Part shown: positions 26,738-34,021 of the stretch, in pieces
How positions within the stretch are numbered: the stretch's first letter is position 1
Layout of the letters: each line of letters starts with the position of its first letter
Origin: Clostridiales bacterium
Lineage (GTDB): Bacteria > Bacillota > Clostridia > Saccharofermentanales > Saccharofermentanaceae
Direction of reading: 5' to 3'
DNA: 64,000 bases
NCBI GenBank assembly: GCA_017529925.1
Contig: JAFXMZ010000004.1
Span: 1 to 64,000 of the forward strand
Program-made: the position numbers and the translations under genes
Notes under the pieces: model-generated
What the model saw: only the letters and a program-made list of their open reading frames with translations
Databases searched by the model: none
Told to the model about the DNA's origin: nothing

Positions 26738-27061
26738 CTATTTTCCCTCTTCATCTTTATCTTCCGGGTCCTTCGAAAAGAGCCTTTCAAACTCATCATT
26801 CTTCTCGAGAAGGTCATAAATCCCGTCCTCTGACAGGACACCCCTTCTCAGGTCATCAGGCAGAAGTCCGTCTTCATCATTCTGAAGATCCTCTCTCCAC
26901 TTCCTGCTCCCGTAGTATTCAGACAGACTGTCGATCATCCCTCTGACACTATCATAGTCAGAGAGCGCCTTATCGAGCGACACCATCACATCGCAGGCCT
27001 TAACATACATGGCCTCCATGCGCTTTATACGTTCTATCGAAGAAGAGATATCGTCTTTCAT
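26738..27061 (-). CDS. DUF4298 family protein
   Basis: 107 residues, acidic and helical. IERIKRMEAMYVKACDVM and SEYYGSRKWREDLQNDEDG followed by LPDDLRRGVLSEDGIYDLL are typical of DUF4298. It has no membrane segment. Its stop abuts the DUF3737 start, so the two form a bicistron. Only a weak ribosome-binding site (AAGG, about 10 nt away) is seen. Function unknown. Confidence 0.7.
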   Translation of the reverse strand: MKDDISSSIERIKRMEAMYVKACDVMVSLDKALSDYDSVRGMIDSLSEYYGSRKWREDLQNDEDGLLPDDLRRGVLSEDGIYDLLEKNDEFERLFSKDPEDKDEEGK

Positions 27062-27133
27062 ACTGACCGTGCCTTACTGATGATTACCTGTCCATTTTAC
27101 AACAAACATCCCGAAAACGCACTGTATAAGGGC

Positions 27134-27153
27134 ATGTAAATACATCTTTACAT
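27134..27153. promoter_or_regulatory. Inverted repeat, possible operator
   Basis: ATGTAAATACATCTTTACAT is a 7-6-7 perfect inverted repeat in the 204 bp divergent region between the DUF4298 gene and the small membrane protein. A further ATGTAAAC half-site follows at about 27168. The XRE regulator 400 bp downstream is an obvious but untested candidate ligand. Confidence 0.4.
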
Positions 27154-27265
27154 CGGTTTTTGAGGCTATGTAAACGCCTTTTGGCAGACAAAGATCACCC
27201 GGCGGGAGAGAATAACGTCATAAGGAGCGCAATGCACCGAAAACGAAAAAACGGAGGTAAAGACA

Positions 27266-27454
27266 ATGGGCATCGGATCATGGATACTCGTAGCAGCAGG
27301 AGCTTACTTCATCATTAAGTGGGCAGTAAAGGAAGGAATATGCGAGGCATATGAAGCCATAACCGGTAAAGAGACCGAAGAGACCAGATATGTCCGCGAA
27401 CTGATGGAGAAGGACAGCGAGAAGAGACAGAAGGCGTTAAACGGAGAAGCGTGA
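27266..27454 (+). CDS. Small single-pass membrane protein
   Basis: 62 residues: one N-terminal transmembrane helix (about 4-21, SWILVAAGAYFIIKWAV) and a charged, helical cytoplasmic tail rich in Glu and Lys (ETEETRYVRELMEKDSEKRQ). GGAGG lies 8 nt before the ATG. It is followed 88 bp later by an XRE-type regulator on the same strand, so they may share a transcript. No family recognised. Confidence 0.6.
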   Translation: MGIGSWILVAAGAYFIIKWAVKEGICEAYEAITGKETEETRYVRELMEKDSEKRQKALNGEA

Positions 27455-27492
27455 ACGGAGGATTTGCCTATCAACTTCAAATGTAGTTAAAT

Positions 27493-27520
27493 AGGAACTG
27501 CGGAGCCGTCCGCAATTCCT
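27493..27520 (+). other. Leader hairpin before the XRE regulator
   Basis: AGGAA/TTCCT and TGCGGA/TCCGCA form an 11 bp stem with one mismatch and a GCCG loop. No T-run follows, so it is not a terminator. It lies just 6 nt before the AAGGAG ribosome-binding site of the next gene and could affect its translation or act as an operator. Confidence 0.5.
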
Positions 27521-27542
27521 GAAGATAAGGAGATACGTCAGT

Positions 27543-28118
27543 TTGGAGATCGGGCAGAGGATCAGGTCACTTCGCAATTCAAGGGACTGGAACCAGGACA
27601 TCTTCGCCGAGAAGATGTTCGTTTCAAGGCAGACCGTCTCGAGCTGGGAGAACGGCAGGAGCTACCCTGACATAAAGAGCCTGCTGCTGATGAGCGATCT
27701 TTTCGGGACGTCTCTCGACGAGCTTATCAAAGGAGATATAGAAAAGATGAAACTTGAGATATCGAGCGAATCGATACGCGAATATAACAGATGGGCCAAC
27801 TTATTTGCAGCCGGCCTGATCATCGGGGTCATAATCCCGTACCCCCTTGCGAAGCTGTTCGGATGGTGGGGATTAGCGGCATTTATTCTCTATATTATCG
27901 CTCTTTTTCCCCTTGCCCTTAAGGTCGAAGCCCTGAAAAAACAGAATGATATACAGACATATAAGGAGATCACTGCCTTTGTCGAGGGACGCGAGCTCTC
28001 TAAAGAAGAAAAGATCTCTGAAAAGGCCAAGAGGCCTTATCAGAAGATCCTTCTCGCTATCGGTTCAGGTGCGATAACACTCTGTATATTTCTTATCCTT
28101 TATCTGATCTTCGGATGA
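27543..28118 (+). CDS. XRE-family regulator with C-terminal membrane domain
   Basis: 191 residues starting at TTG, with AAGGAG 10 nt upstream. Residues 1-65 are a classic helix-turn-helix: IGQRIRSLRNSRDWNQDIFA, VSRQTVSSWENGRSYPDI, LLMSDLFGTSLDELIKGD. After a linker, two hydrophobic segments (about 85-125) and a final C-terminal one anchor the protein in the membrane. This layout is common among Firmicutes regulators of unknown signal. A strong hairpin precedes the start. Confidence 0.85.
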   Translation: MEIGQRIRSLRNSRDWNQDIFAEKMFVSRQTVSSWENGRSYPDIKSLLLMSDLFGTSLDELIKGDIEKMKLEISSESIREYNRWANLFAAGLIIGVIIPYPLAKLFGWWGLAAFILYIIALFPLALKVEALKKQNDIQTYKEITAFVEGRELSKEEKISEKAKRPYQKILLAIGSGAITLCIFLILYLIFG

Positions 28119-28182
28119 CCGGGAATTATCTTCCTTTTCCTTACATCACGGTCTCTTCATGACAGAACAGGTTCCCCTCATA

Positions 28183-29802
28183 TCAGAGCTGAGGAGTAAT
28201 GTTATACTGCGTCCTGTCGCTCTTGTTTACATGGATGAACATGTTGTGGAGCAGGTTGACGCTCGTAAGGATGACCTCACCCTGATTCAGTTTCCTTACA
28301 TGCTTGATCGAGTAATCATCAAGGTGGCTCTCGACGGCATGGATCTCATCGTTGAGCATGAGTCTGTGGATAAGGAGCGTACCTATCTGACCAAAGAGGA
28401 TCGGAGATACATCCTTAGGATTCTGTGTCGTCAGGTAAAGGAATATACCCTTCTTACGTCCCTCTCTTGCAAGGAGCGTCAGTCCGCCGTGATACTCCTT
28501 ATCGGAATATCTGGACTTCGCATATCTGTGGACCTCATCGATAAAGAATACGAAGGGGCAGATATTGTCCTGTGCGATAACAAAATTACTTACGAGGTCG
28601 ATGACCATTCCTCCGATACCTTCTGAAGCACCGAGAGAGGAAGTGTCGATATAAAGGCTTGCTTCGGGGATATGGACAAAATCCTCTATTACCTCGAGAA
28701 GGTTGTACATACCGGGATCGTTCGAGAAGAACTTCAGGAACTTCGTATCTGTCATCTGATACTGGATCTTCTGGATGAGAGATGCATTGATATTGGCCTT
28801 GAGGACGTCATAGCTGTACTTAAAGTTGTAGTTATTATCCCTGTCGGGCTCTTTGACGGACTCTGCCTGTATCTGCTCGGGCAGCAGTTCGATATGGAAA
28901 TCCGTATCGTCGTTCGTCAATGATGCGATATTCTCCTGAACCTCCTCGATATTCTGACCGATCTTGGAATAATGCTCTCTTCTTCCGATCTTCTTCATAT
29001 AGCGAAGCGACGAGATAGCTTCCGAGAGGACAGCACACTGGTTTCCGTTCTCAGCTTCGAAAAGCTTCTCCCACTGCTCCATGGAAACCTTTCCGGGGGA
29101 GATGGAAGTATCGACACCGAGCGTCAGCTTTGTGATCTCATCATCTGCAAAAGCATTCCTGTACTCTCCCGTAGGATCGATGATCAGTGCCTTGCGCTTT
29201 GAAGTAACGAGCTTATCGAGGATAGCGAGCGCCGTTGTCGACTTACCGCTGTTCGTAGCTCCGATGCACATAAGATGACGGTTGAACAGAGTACTCGGAC
29301 GGAGCGTAACGTCTGCCTGTGATCTGTTAAGGTAAGTTGCGAACGGAGGGAGCGGTGCCTCCTCCAGATTTGCAAATTCGAGTGACTGAAGGAATATCTT
29401 ATATGCTTCATCTGTCGCAAGATAGACCTTGTCGGTGATGCCCAGCGTCTTGAATCCTGCAAGCTCGAACTTGTTGGAATCAGGTGACATGAGCGCTATC
29501 GTATCTATACATATCTCATGGTAGTCGCCTGCGCTTTCATTTCCGAATGACGACAGGTCAAGGATATTCTTTCTGGATGCCTTATTCTCGAATATCTCTC
29601 CGAGGAACACGCCGACCGTTGAATCGACAAGTACAAAGTTGTTAATGGTATTCGGAAGGAATGAGCTGCTGAACTTGCTCCTGTCGGTCATCAGAGAGAG
29701 ATTATCTATCTGAGCGACACAGTTACTCCTGTATATCTGGGTAACCTTACCGATGTAGTAATCCTGGATATTCTTACCTTCATAAAGTGATTCGATTGTC
29801 AT
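28183..29802 (-). CDS. HerA-like ATPase (DUF87, FtsK/HerA superfamily)
   Basis: 539 residues. The N-terminal ~150 residues are a beta-rich HAS-barrel-like domain (YYIGKVTQIYRSNCVAQI). The ATPase has Walker A CIGATNSGKSTTALAIL and Walker B PFVFFIDEVHRYAK, then LTLLAREGRKKGIFLYLTTQ with sensor features and a C-terminal arginine-rich tail. HerA family members are hexameric DNA translocases, usually paired with NurA or with defence effectors such as Sir2 or DUF4297 nucleases. No such partner is adjacent: an XRE gene and a surface protein gene flank it. GGGAGG precedes the ATG. Confidence 0.85.
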   Translation of the reverse strand: MTIESLYEGKNIQDYYIGKVTQIYRSNCVAQIDNLSLMTDRSKFSSSFLPNTINNFVLVDSTVGVFLGEIFENKASRKNILDLSSFGNESAGDYHEICIDTIALMSPDSNKFELAGFKTLGITDKVYLATDEAYKIFLQSLEFANLEEAPLPPFATYLNRSQADVTLRPSTLFNRHLMCIGATNSGKSTTALAILDKLVTSKRKALIIDPTGEYRNAFADDEITKLTLGVDTSISPGKVSMEQWEKLFEAENGNQCAVLSEAISSLRYMKKIGRREHYSKIGQNIEEVQENIASLTNDDTDFHIELLPEQIQAESVKEPDRDNNYNFKYSYDVLKANINASLIQKIQYQMTDTKFLKFFSNDPGMYNLLEVIEDFVHIPEASLYIDTSSLGASEGIGGMVIDLVSNFVIAQDNICPFVFFIDEVHRYAKSRYSDKEYHGGLTLLAREGRKKGIFLYLTTQNPKDVSPILFGQIGTLLIHRLMLNDEIHAVESHLDDYSIKHVRKLNQGEVILTSVNLLHNMFIHVNKSDRTQYNITPQL

Positions 29803-29826
29803 TTAGCGCCTCCCGAACAATATTAC

Positions 29827-29849
29827 GGTCCTTCGTGCCCGAAGTGACC
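29827..29849 (-). other. Leader hairpin of the HerA-like gene
   Basis: On the minus strand GGTC(A)CTTCG pairs with CGAAGGACC around a GGCA loop, a 9 bp stem with one bulge. It lies 25 bp before the start codon. No T-run follows. Confidence 0.45.
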
Positions 29850-29917
29850 TATATTAATTATAAAGGGTAATTATGAAAAATGGTGACTATTATGTAAAAA
29901 ATATATAGAAAAAAGAA

Positions 29918-29948
29918 AAGGGGCATTCCGGACAGGAAATGACCCCTT
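29918..29948 (-). terminator. Terminator-like hairpin facing left
   Basis: On the minus strand AAGGGG-(T)-CATT pairs with AATGCCCCTT and is followed by TTCTTTTTTC. No leftward gene is visible between here and the bidirectional terminator at 30148, so what it terminates is unclear. Confidence 0.5.
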
Positions 29949-30130
29949 TATATGTCCTTCTCGATACTTACTGGGGACTCGACAGTGAAGGCATAAGACA
30001 GTACTACAGCCTCACTCCCGAGAAGGCAGCAGAGTCCTCTTCACTTACAAAGGTAAAGACAGGTCTTGCAATTGTAGGAATTCAGCAGTCCGGTGACTTC
30101 TACCTGATCTCTTACGATATCGTCGGATAA
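29939..30130 (+). CDS. Possible small ORF or 3' gene remnant (63 aa)
   Basis: Encodes 63 residues beginning MTPLYVLLDTYWGLDSEG and ending FYLISYDIVG. A perfect 16 bp terminator follows 17 bp after its stop, which favours it being the end of a real gene. Against it, there is no good ribosome-binding site, and the ATG falls in the stem of the hairpin at 29918-29948. A TAG stop lies upstream in frame (about 30 bp before the ATG). I do not recognise the product; it may be the leftover 3' end of a decayed gene. Confidence 0.25.
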   Translation: MTPLYVLLDTYWGLDSEGIRQYYSLTPEKAAESSSLTKVKTGLAIVGIQQSGDFYLISYDIVG

Positions 30131-30147
30131 GACTTCTTAAGCAAAAC

Positions 30148-30189
30148 AAAGAGGATAGACTGAAGATTCATCAGTCTATCCTCTTTTTT
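30148..30189. terminator. Strong bidirectional terminator
   Basis: A perfect 16 bp stem (30148-30163 with 30171-30186, arms starting AAAGAGGATAGACTGA) with a 7-nt loop. It is flanked by T-runs on the plus side and, on the minus strand, by TTTGTTTTG. It ends the leftward surface-protein gene and any rightward transcription from 29939. Confidence 0.85.
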
Positions 30190-30204
30190 ATGCTCTTTTT
30201 CGGC

Positions 30205-32736
30205 TTATCTGATTATGCCGTAATTAACGCAGATATTCGCCCATTCAGAAGATCCCGCAAATCCCCGGAATACATGTTCGCGGCTTGCACCCGCCGAGAG
30301 CTGGCCCGTCCAGTCAGCAAAGCCCGCGGGATCCGGCTCACGGTTCATGAATGTACGGTAGAGCCTTGTGACAAATTCCTCATTGCTCAGATTCTGGTTT
30401 GTAAACTCTGCCGAGAAGAAAAATCCGTGGGCACATGCGGAACCCGATATCTTCATATTGGCAAGCTGATTTGACCAGTCCTTCATGCCCGTCGGATCGC
30501 CTTTTCGTCCGAGGCACTTCGAATAAAGTCTTTCGACAAATGCCTTGACGTCTTCCGAAGGAGTGATCGTAATGTTGGGCGTACCGGAGCCTCCCGATCT
30601 TATTCCGTATGTAAGGCAAAGGTTTGCCCACTCGGTCGAATTTATGAAGCCGCGGATTACATCCCTTTTGCTCATGCCCTGAGCCATGGCATTAAGCCAG
30701 TTATTCTTTCCGGCCTCGTCGGGAGCTCTGTTGAAGAATGTGGCATAAAGGACATTAAGGAATACCGAATCGCTCATATTCTTGCTCAGGAACTCGTCGG
30801 AGTAGAGGAATCCTTCGGCAACGGATGCACCCGTATAGCCCTGATAGATTACGCGGTTGATCCAGTCCGCCTTTCCCTTGGGATCTGACGAACGACCGAG
30901 AGCGATCGTGTAAAGACGCTCTACAAATCCCGAAAGACCCGGCTCATTGACGGGAACGAACTGAGGATTATATTCCGAGCCCGAGCCCGAATCCGAGACT
31001 GTTCCCGTGCGGTTTTTGTCCTTGTACTTTATTACTTTTGCCGAAGCACCGATACCCTGACCGTTGGCTCCTACTCTGTCGGAATAGGATGCCGCTTCGT
31101 CAAGCTTGTAGATCATCTTGACGCCTGCATCGAGTTCCTTCGAAGTCATCCTTCCATGGGGATAGCACTTGTTTCCCGAAGCCTCGAGGACATGGAACTG
31201 CATAGCCCACGTAAATGCCGCCCATCCGTAGTAATCGATATCGAGGGCATCATCGTACCAGTCGGTCCTTCCGTAGTCCAAAGCCGTTCCTGCACCTACG
31301 TAAAGAGCCGTCCTGTGTGCCATAAGAGCAAAGTCTTCCCTGTTTATAAGTTCGTCCGGCTTAAAGCTTCCGGAGCTTACTGTCGGATATCCGAAACAGA
31401 TATTGTTTGCCTCCGCCCACTTTACGGCCTCCTCGTAAGGTGTTCCGCTTATATCATTAAATCTGGAAGTGCCGCCCACCTTGGGACTTCCCGCACTCTT
31501 AAAAAGACTTAATACCGCCTCGCCTCTTGTTACGAATTGTTCGGAAGAGGAATGGCCGTCAGAAGTATTTATGAAGCTGTCGACTGTACCGTTCGTCTTT
31601 CCTCCGCTTGTGATTATGGTCTTGCCGTTATCTACGCAAAGGCAGTGAGTAAGGTCCGCAAAATACTCGTCAGATCCGCCATACTCGATAGTATAGGAAT
31701 GCACGTTTCCGAGCTGCGGTTCATCCTGATAGAAACCGTTTTTATAGACATCAAGAAGGTGCGGATTGTTTGAAATATCAAGGGACGGAATCCCAAGGAG
31801 ACCGAATGCCAGCACATAGTAAAGCTTCGGATTATGCGAGATATCGAGCGATTCAAGCCTCCAGTCGCACTCTATCCTGAGATCCGCAAGCTTCGGGTTC
31901 TGGGAAAGATCGAGTTTCTTAAGATTTTCGTTATAGTTTGCGAAAAGAGCCTGAAGCTCCGTATTCTTTGTTACGTCAAGCCTCGTGCAGTTTGTGTTTC
32001 CGACATTAAGGAGCTGAAGCTTCTTAAGGGGCGTGACATCTACATTTCCGAGATGCACGTTATCCCAGATATCAAGTCTTCGAAGCTCTGTATTTTTCGA
32101 CAGATTGATTGATCTTAAATCGTTTTGCTGGGCATCAAGCTCACAAAGGAGCGGGCAGCCCGACAGGTCAAGCGACGTAAGACCGCATTTGCTGCAGAAA
32201 AGATTCTCGAGTTTATGGTTGTTTGAAAGATTCAATGACCCGAGATTCGGATTATTGTTGCACTCGACATAAGCCATATTGGGATTGTTGCTTATGTTAA
32301 GCGAATGCAGATCGCAGCCGAAACAGTATATCCACTCAAGCTTATTAAGCCCCGTAAAATCGAGACTCGTGAAATCGTTTTCAGAGCACCATATACCGAC
32401 AAGGTTCGTGTTCTTGGACAGGTCCCAGCTCGAGATATTGTTGTTGAGGCACCAAAGCCCCGTAATCCCCGGGAAGTATTCTATTCCCTTTATGGATTTA
32501 ATGTTACGGTTCTCACAGTGCATGTTGTTTACATGCGTACCCTCGTATTCGGAAATGTATCCGTCGAGGTTCTGATCGTAAGTTTTCGTTGCAACGACCG
32601 CCCTGAAGTTGGGGTCGGGAAAATGTTCCTCATCGATAAGAACGCCCGAAGCGGCATTTACATTGCCCGAAAGGAATAGCGGCACAGTAAGTGCCGCTGC
32701 CAGAAAGGCAGAAATACAACCGGTTAATCTCTTCAT
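30205..32736 (-). CDS. Secreted leucine-rich-repeat surface protein with SLH-like and DUF4214 domains
   Basis: 843 residues. A signal peptide (about 1-28, ending GNVNA) is followed by leucine-rich repeats (about 40-340) with recurrent LDLSxNxxL and LxISNNPxL units. A segment at about 395-520 resembles S-layer homology domains (FVTRGEAVLSLFKSAG, EEAVKWAEANNICFGYP). Two DUF4214 modules close the protein (about 598-705 and 735-843), each with FVERLYxxxLGRxxDPxG and WANxCxxYGI. No LPXTG anchor is seen, so attachment would be by the SLH-like part. A role in adhesion or cell-surface structure is inferred. A good promoter overlaps the end of the preceding ORF. Confidence 0.82.
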   Translation of the reverse strand: MKRLTGCISAFLAAALTVPLFLSGNVNAASGVLIDEEHFPDPNFRAVVATKTYDQNLDGYISEYEGTHVNNMHCENRNIKSIKGIEYFPGITGLWCLNNNISSWDLSKNTNLVGIWCSENDFTSLDFTGLNKLEWIYCFGCDLHSLNISNNPNMAYVECNNNPNLGSLNLSNNHKLENLFCSKCGLTSLDLSGCPLLCELDAQQNDLRSINLSKNTELRRLDIWDNVHLGNVDVTPLKKLQLLNVGNTNCTRLDVTKNTELQALFANYNENLKKLDLSQNPKLADLRIECDWRLESLDISHNPKLYYVLAFGLLGIPSLDISNNPHLLDVYKNGFYQDEPQLGNVHSYTIEYGGSDEYFADLTHCLCVDNGKTIITSGGKTNGTVDSFINTSDGHSSSEQFVTRGEAVLSLFKSAGSPKVGGTSRFNDISGTPYEEAVKWAEANNICFGYPTVSSGSFKPDELINREDFALMAHRTALYVGAGTALDYGRTDWYDDALDIDYYGWAAFTWAMQFHVLEASGNKCYPHGRMTSKELDAGVKMIYKLDEAASYSDRVGANGQGIGASAKVIKYKDKNRTGTVSDSGSGSEYNPQFVPVNEPGLSGFVERLYTIALGRSSDPKGKADWINRVIYQGYTGASVAEGFLYSDEFLSKNMSDSVFLNVLYATFFNRAPDEAGKNNWLNAMAQGMSKRDVIRGFINSTEWANLCLTYGIRSGGSGTPNITITPSEDVKAFVERLYSKCLGRKGDPTGMKDWSNQLANMKISGSACAHGFFFSAEFTNQNLSNEEFVTRLYRTFMNREPDPAGFADWTGQLSAGASREHVFRGFAGSSEWANICVNYGIIR

Positions 32737-32790
32737 ATATCCACACCCTGTTCCCAGTTTTTACCATTCTATCATTTGGAGTGTGAACAT

Positions 32791-32818
32791 ACTATACAGA
32801 AATCTTTGTACCTGTCAG
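32791..32818 (-). promoter_or_regulatory. Promoter of the leucine-rich surface protein
   Basis: On the minus strand CTGACA (32813-32818) and TATAGT (32791-32796) are spaced 16 bp; each is one mismatch from consensus. The -35 overlaps the stop codon of the broken DUF3800 gene. Confidence 0.55.
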
Positions 32819-33528
32819 ACAGTCTCCTGCTCTGAGTTCTTCCTTCCTGCCATAAGGATCAGTACAGCCGATACAGAGGCTACCGCGATAACTGCTCCGA
32901 GAGATCCTTCTGCGCCGAAAAAGGTGTCATAGAAAAGTCCGTTTTTTGCCTTCATGGCTAACAACTCCCATGTACAGATAAGGTCCGCCACTTGGAATAG
33001 TTTATAATCCGAAGGCTGCACCTTACGAAATTCTACATTGTTAAACAATATGCTAAAAACAGATGTAAGTATCCTATTAAGCTCATGTTGACCATTATCA
33101 TAGTAGATGATGATCTTATCAAACGAGTTGAGATAATCCATTATCTCCCGAAGCTTGTCAGATATTGCGCGTGAAAGCAATGAGTTAAAAGCATAATAAT
33201 CCGCGCTCTTTGACTTGTCTACATACGGACAGACATAATGAATATCAAGTTTACGAGTAAAGTGATACATAACATTAATCAGTTTTGTCCTAGCCGCCTC
33301 ATCACTATACACACGATACAATTACTCTCTGCGAATGAGTGGTCCCATGTGAACAGCATGCGGCGGAAAACCTAACTCTCTGATATGGCGATCGAGGATG
33401 GCTATATCTTCAGATATTTCAACACTTTGTTCATGGAAAACCATGCCAACCATATAATACGGTGACAACTTAGAATACTCACCGAAATCACCGGATTCGT
33501 CAATGAATATGCTCAAGATGTTTTCCAT
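32815..33528 (-). pseudogene. DUF3800 gene broken by an in-frame stop, with altered C-terminus
   Basis: The first 68 codons (MENILSIFIDESGDFG ... VHMGPLIRRE) end at a TAA (33322-33324). The same frame then continues LYRVYSDEAARTKLINVMYH, KIIIYYDNGQHELNRIL and VADLICTWELLAMK, the remainder of a DUF3800 protein. Both halves are collinear with the family (IDESGDxG, HxGPLIRRE, YYDNGQ, VADxxC), so one nonsense change explains the break. The expected C-terminal motif is replaced by GAVIAVASVSAVLILMAGRK plus a charged tail, which looks like the membrane anchor of a surface protein. Base composition is AT-rich relative to neighbours. DUF3800 proteins have an RNase-H-like fold and are often associated with mobile DNA; function unproven. 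Confidence 0.75.
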
Positions 33529-33540
33529 TTAGCTACCCCA

Positions 33541-33624
33541 AATAATAAAAATGGCGGGGTATATCCCCGCCGCTTGGTGGACCAGGGTCTTGCGACCAGC
33601 CCCTGAAACAATAACGTTTCCTAC
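33541..33624 (-). ncRNA. Structured RNA upstream of the DUF3800 gene
   Basis: On the minus strand a likely transcript of about 85 nt starts near 33624. A first hairpin at 33583-33605 has GGTC-GCAA-GACC (a GNRA tetraloop) with an outer CAG/CTG pair and a 5-nt bulge. TGGTCCACCA follows, then a 7 bp GC stem GGCGGGG/CCCCGCC (33553-33571), then ATTTTTATTATT. The last hairpin looks like a terminator or attenuator 15-25 bp before the DUF3800 ATG. Published comparative work described several 'DUF3800' RNA motifs located near such genes; I cannot say which, if any, this matches. Confidence 0.6.
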
Positions 33625-33630
33625 GTATGG

Positions 33631-33660
33631 ATTATACCTCTAATTAATTATTGATGTAAA
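33631..33660 (-). promoter_or_regulatory. Promoter of the DUF3800-associated RNA
   Basis: On the minus strand TTTACA (33655-33660) and a perfect TATAAT (33631-33636) are spaced 18 bp, placing the start near 33624, just ahead of the first RNA hairpin. Confidence 0.6.
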
Positions 33661-33830
33661 TACACATATCAACAACCAATTCTAATTCTTACTGACATAT
33701 ATACTCTATCATATTGGGATATCCATTAATGGGACAGAAAACCCAAATGCCTCAAATGCCTCGGGGTTCCAACGATCGAATCCAACGAAAAAAGTCTTTT
33801 GCAACCGGTTTTACAGGCGCCACCGGATAT

Positions 33831-33903
33831 AAAAACACCTGTGCTGCAAGTTCCGCAGACGCGTAGCATCGAGGACTGCCCGCAGCCAAGCACAGGTGTT
33901 TTT
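33831..33903 (-). terminator. Terminator of the tRNA-Leu gene
   Basis: AAAAACACCTGTGCT (33831-33845) and its exact complement (33889-33903) form a 15 bp stem with a 43-nt GC-rich loop. On the minus strand the hairpin starts 9 bp after the tRNA 3' end and finishes in TTTTT. Confidence 0.7.
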
Positions 33904-33911
33904 ATTGACTT

Positions 33912-33994
33912 TGGTGCGGGTGACAGGACTTGAACCTGCACGGTTTCCCACCAGAACCTAAATCTGGCATGTCTGCCAATTCCACCACACCCGC
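33912..33994 (-). tRNA. tRNA-Leu (anticodon UAG)
   Basis: An 83-nt cloverleaf on the minus strand: acceptor GCGGGTG pairs with CACCCGC, discriminator A and an encoded CCA follow. The anticodon stem CCAGA/TCTGG encloses TTTAGGT, giving anticodon TAG. There is a long variable arm (GGTGGGAAACCGTG region), as expected of a class II tRNA, and the T loop GGTTCAAGTCC. Confidence 0.95.
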
Positions 33995-34021
33995 ATGTGT
34001 ATTGACAATTGTAGCACAACG

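Noticed and set aside
30205..33911. Integrated element with att repeats at tRNA-Leu
   Set aside because: I saw no second copy of the tRNA 3' end and no integrase gene, so only a local DUF3800 insertion is supported.
33726..34019. 97-codon ORF on the minus strand over the tRNA region
   Set aside because: It reads straight through tRNA-Leu and its terminator (the CGCGGIGRHAR-type peptide is a known artefact of tRNA-Leu genes).
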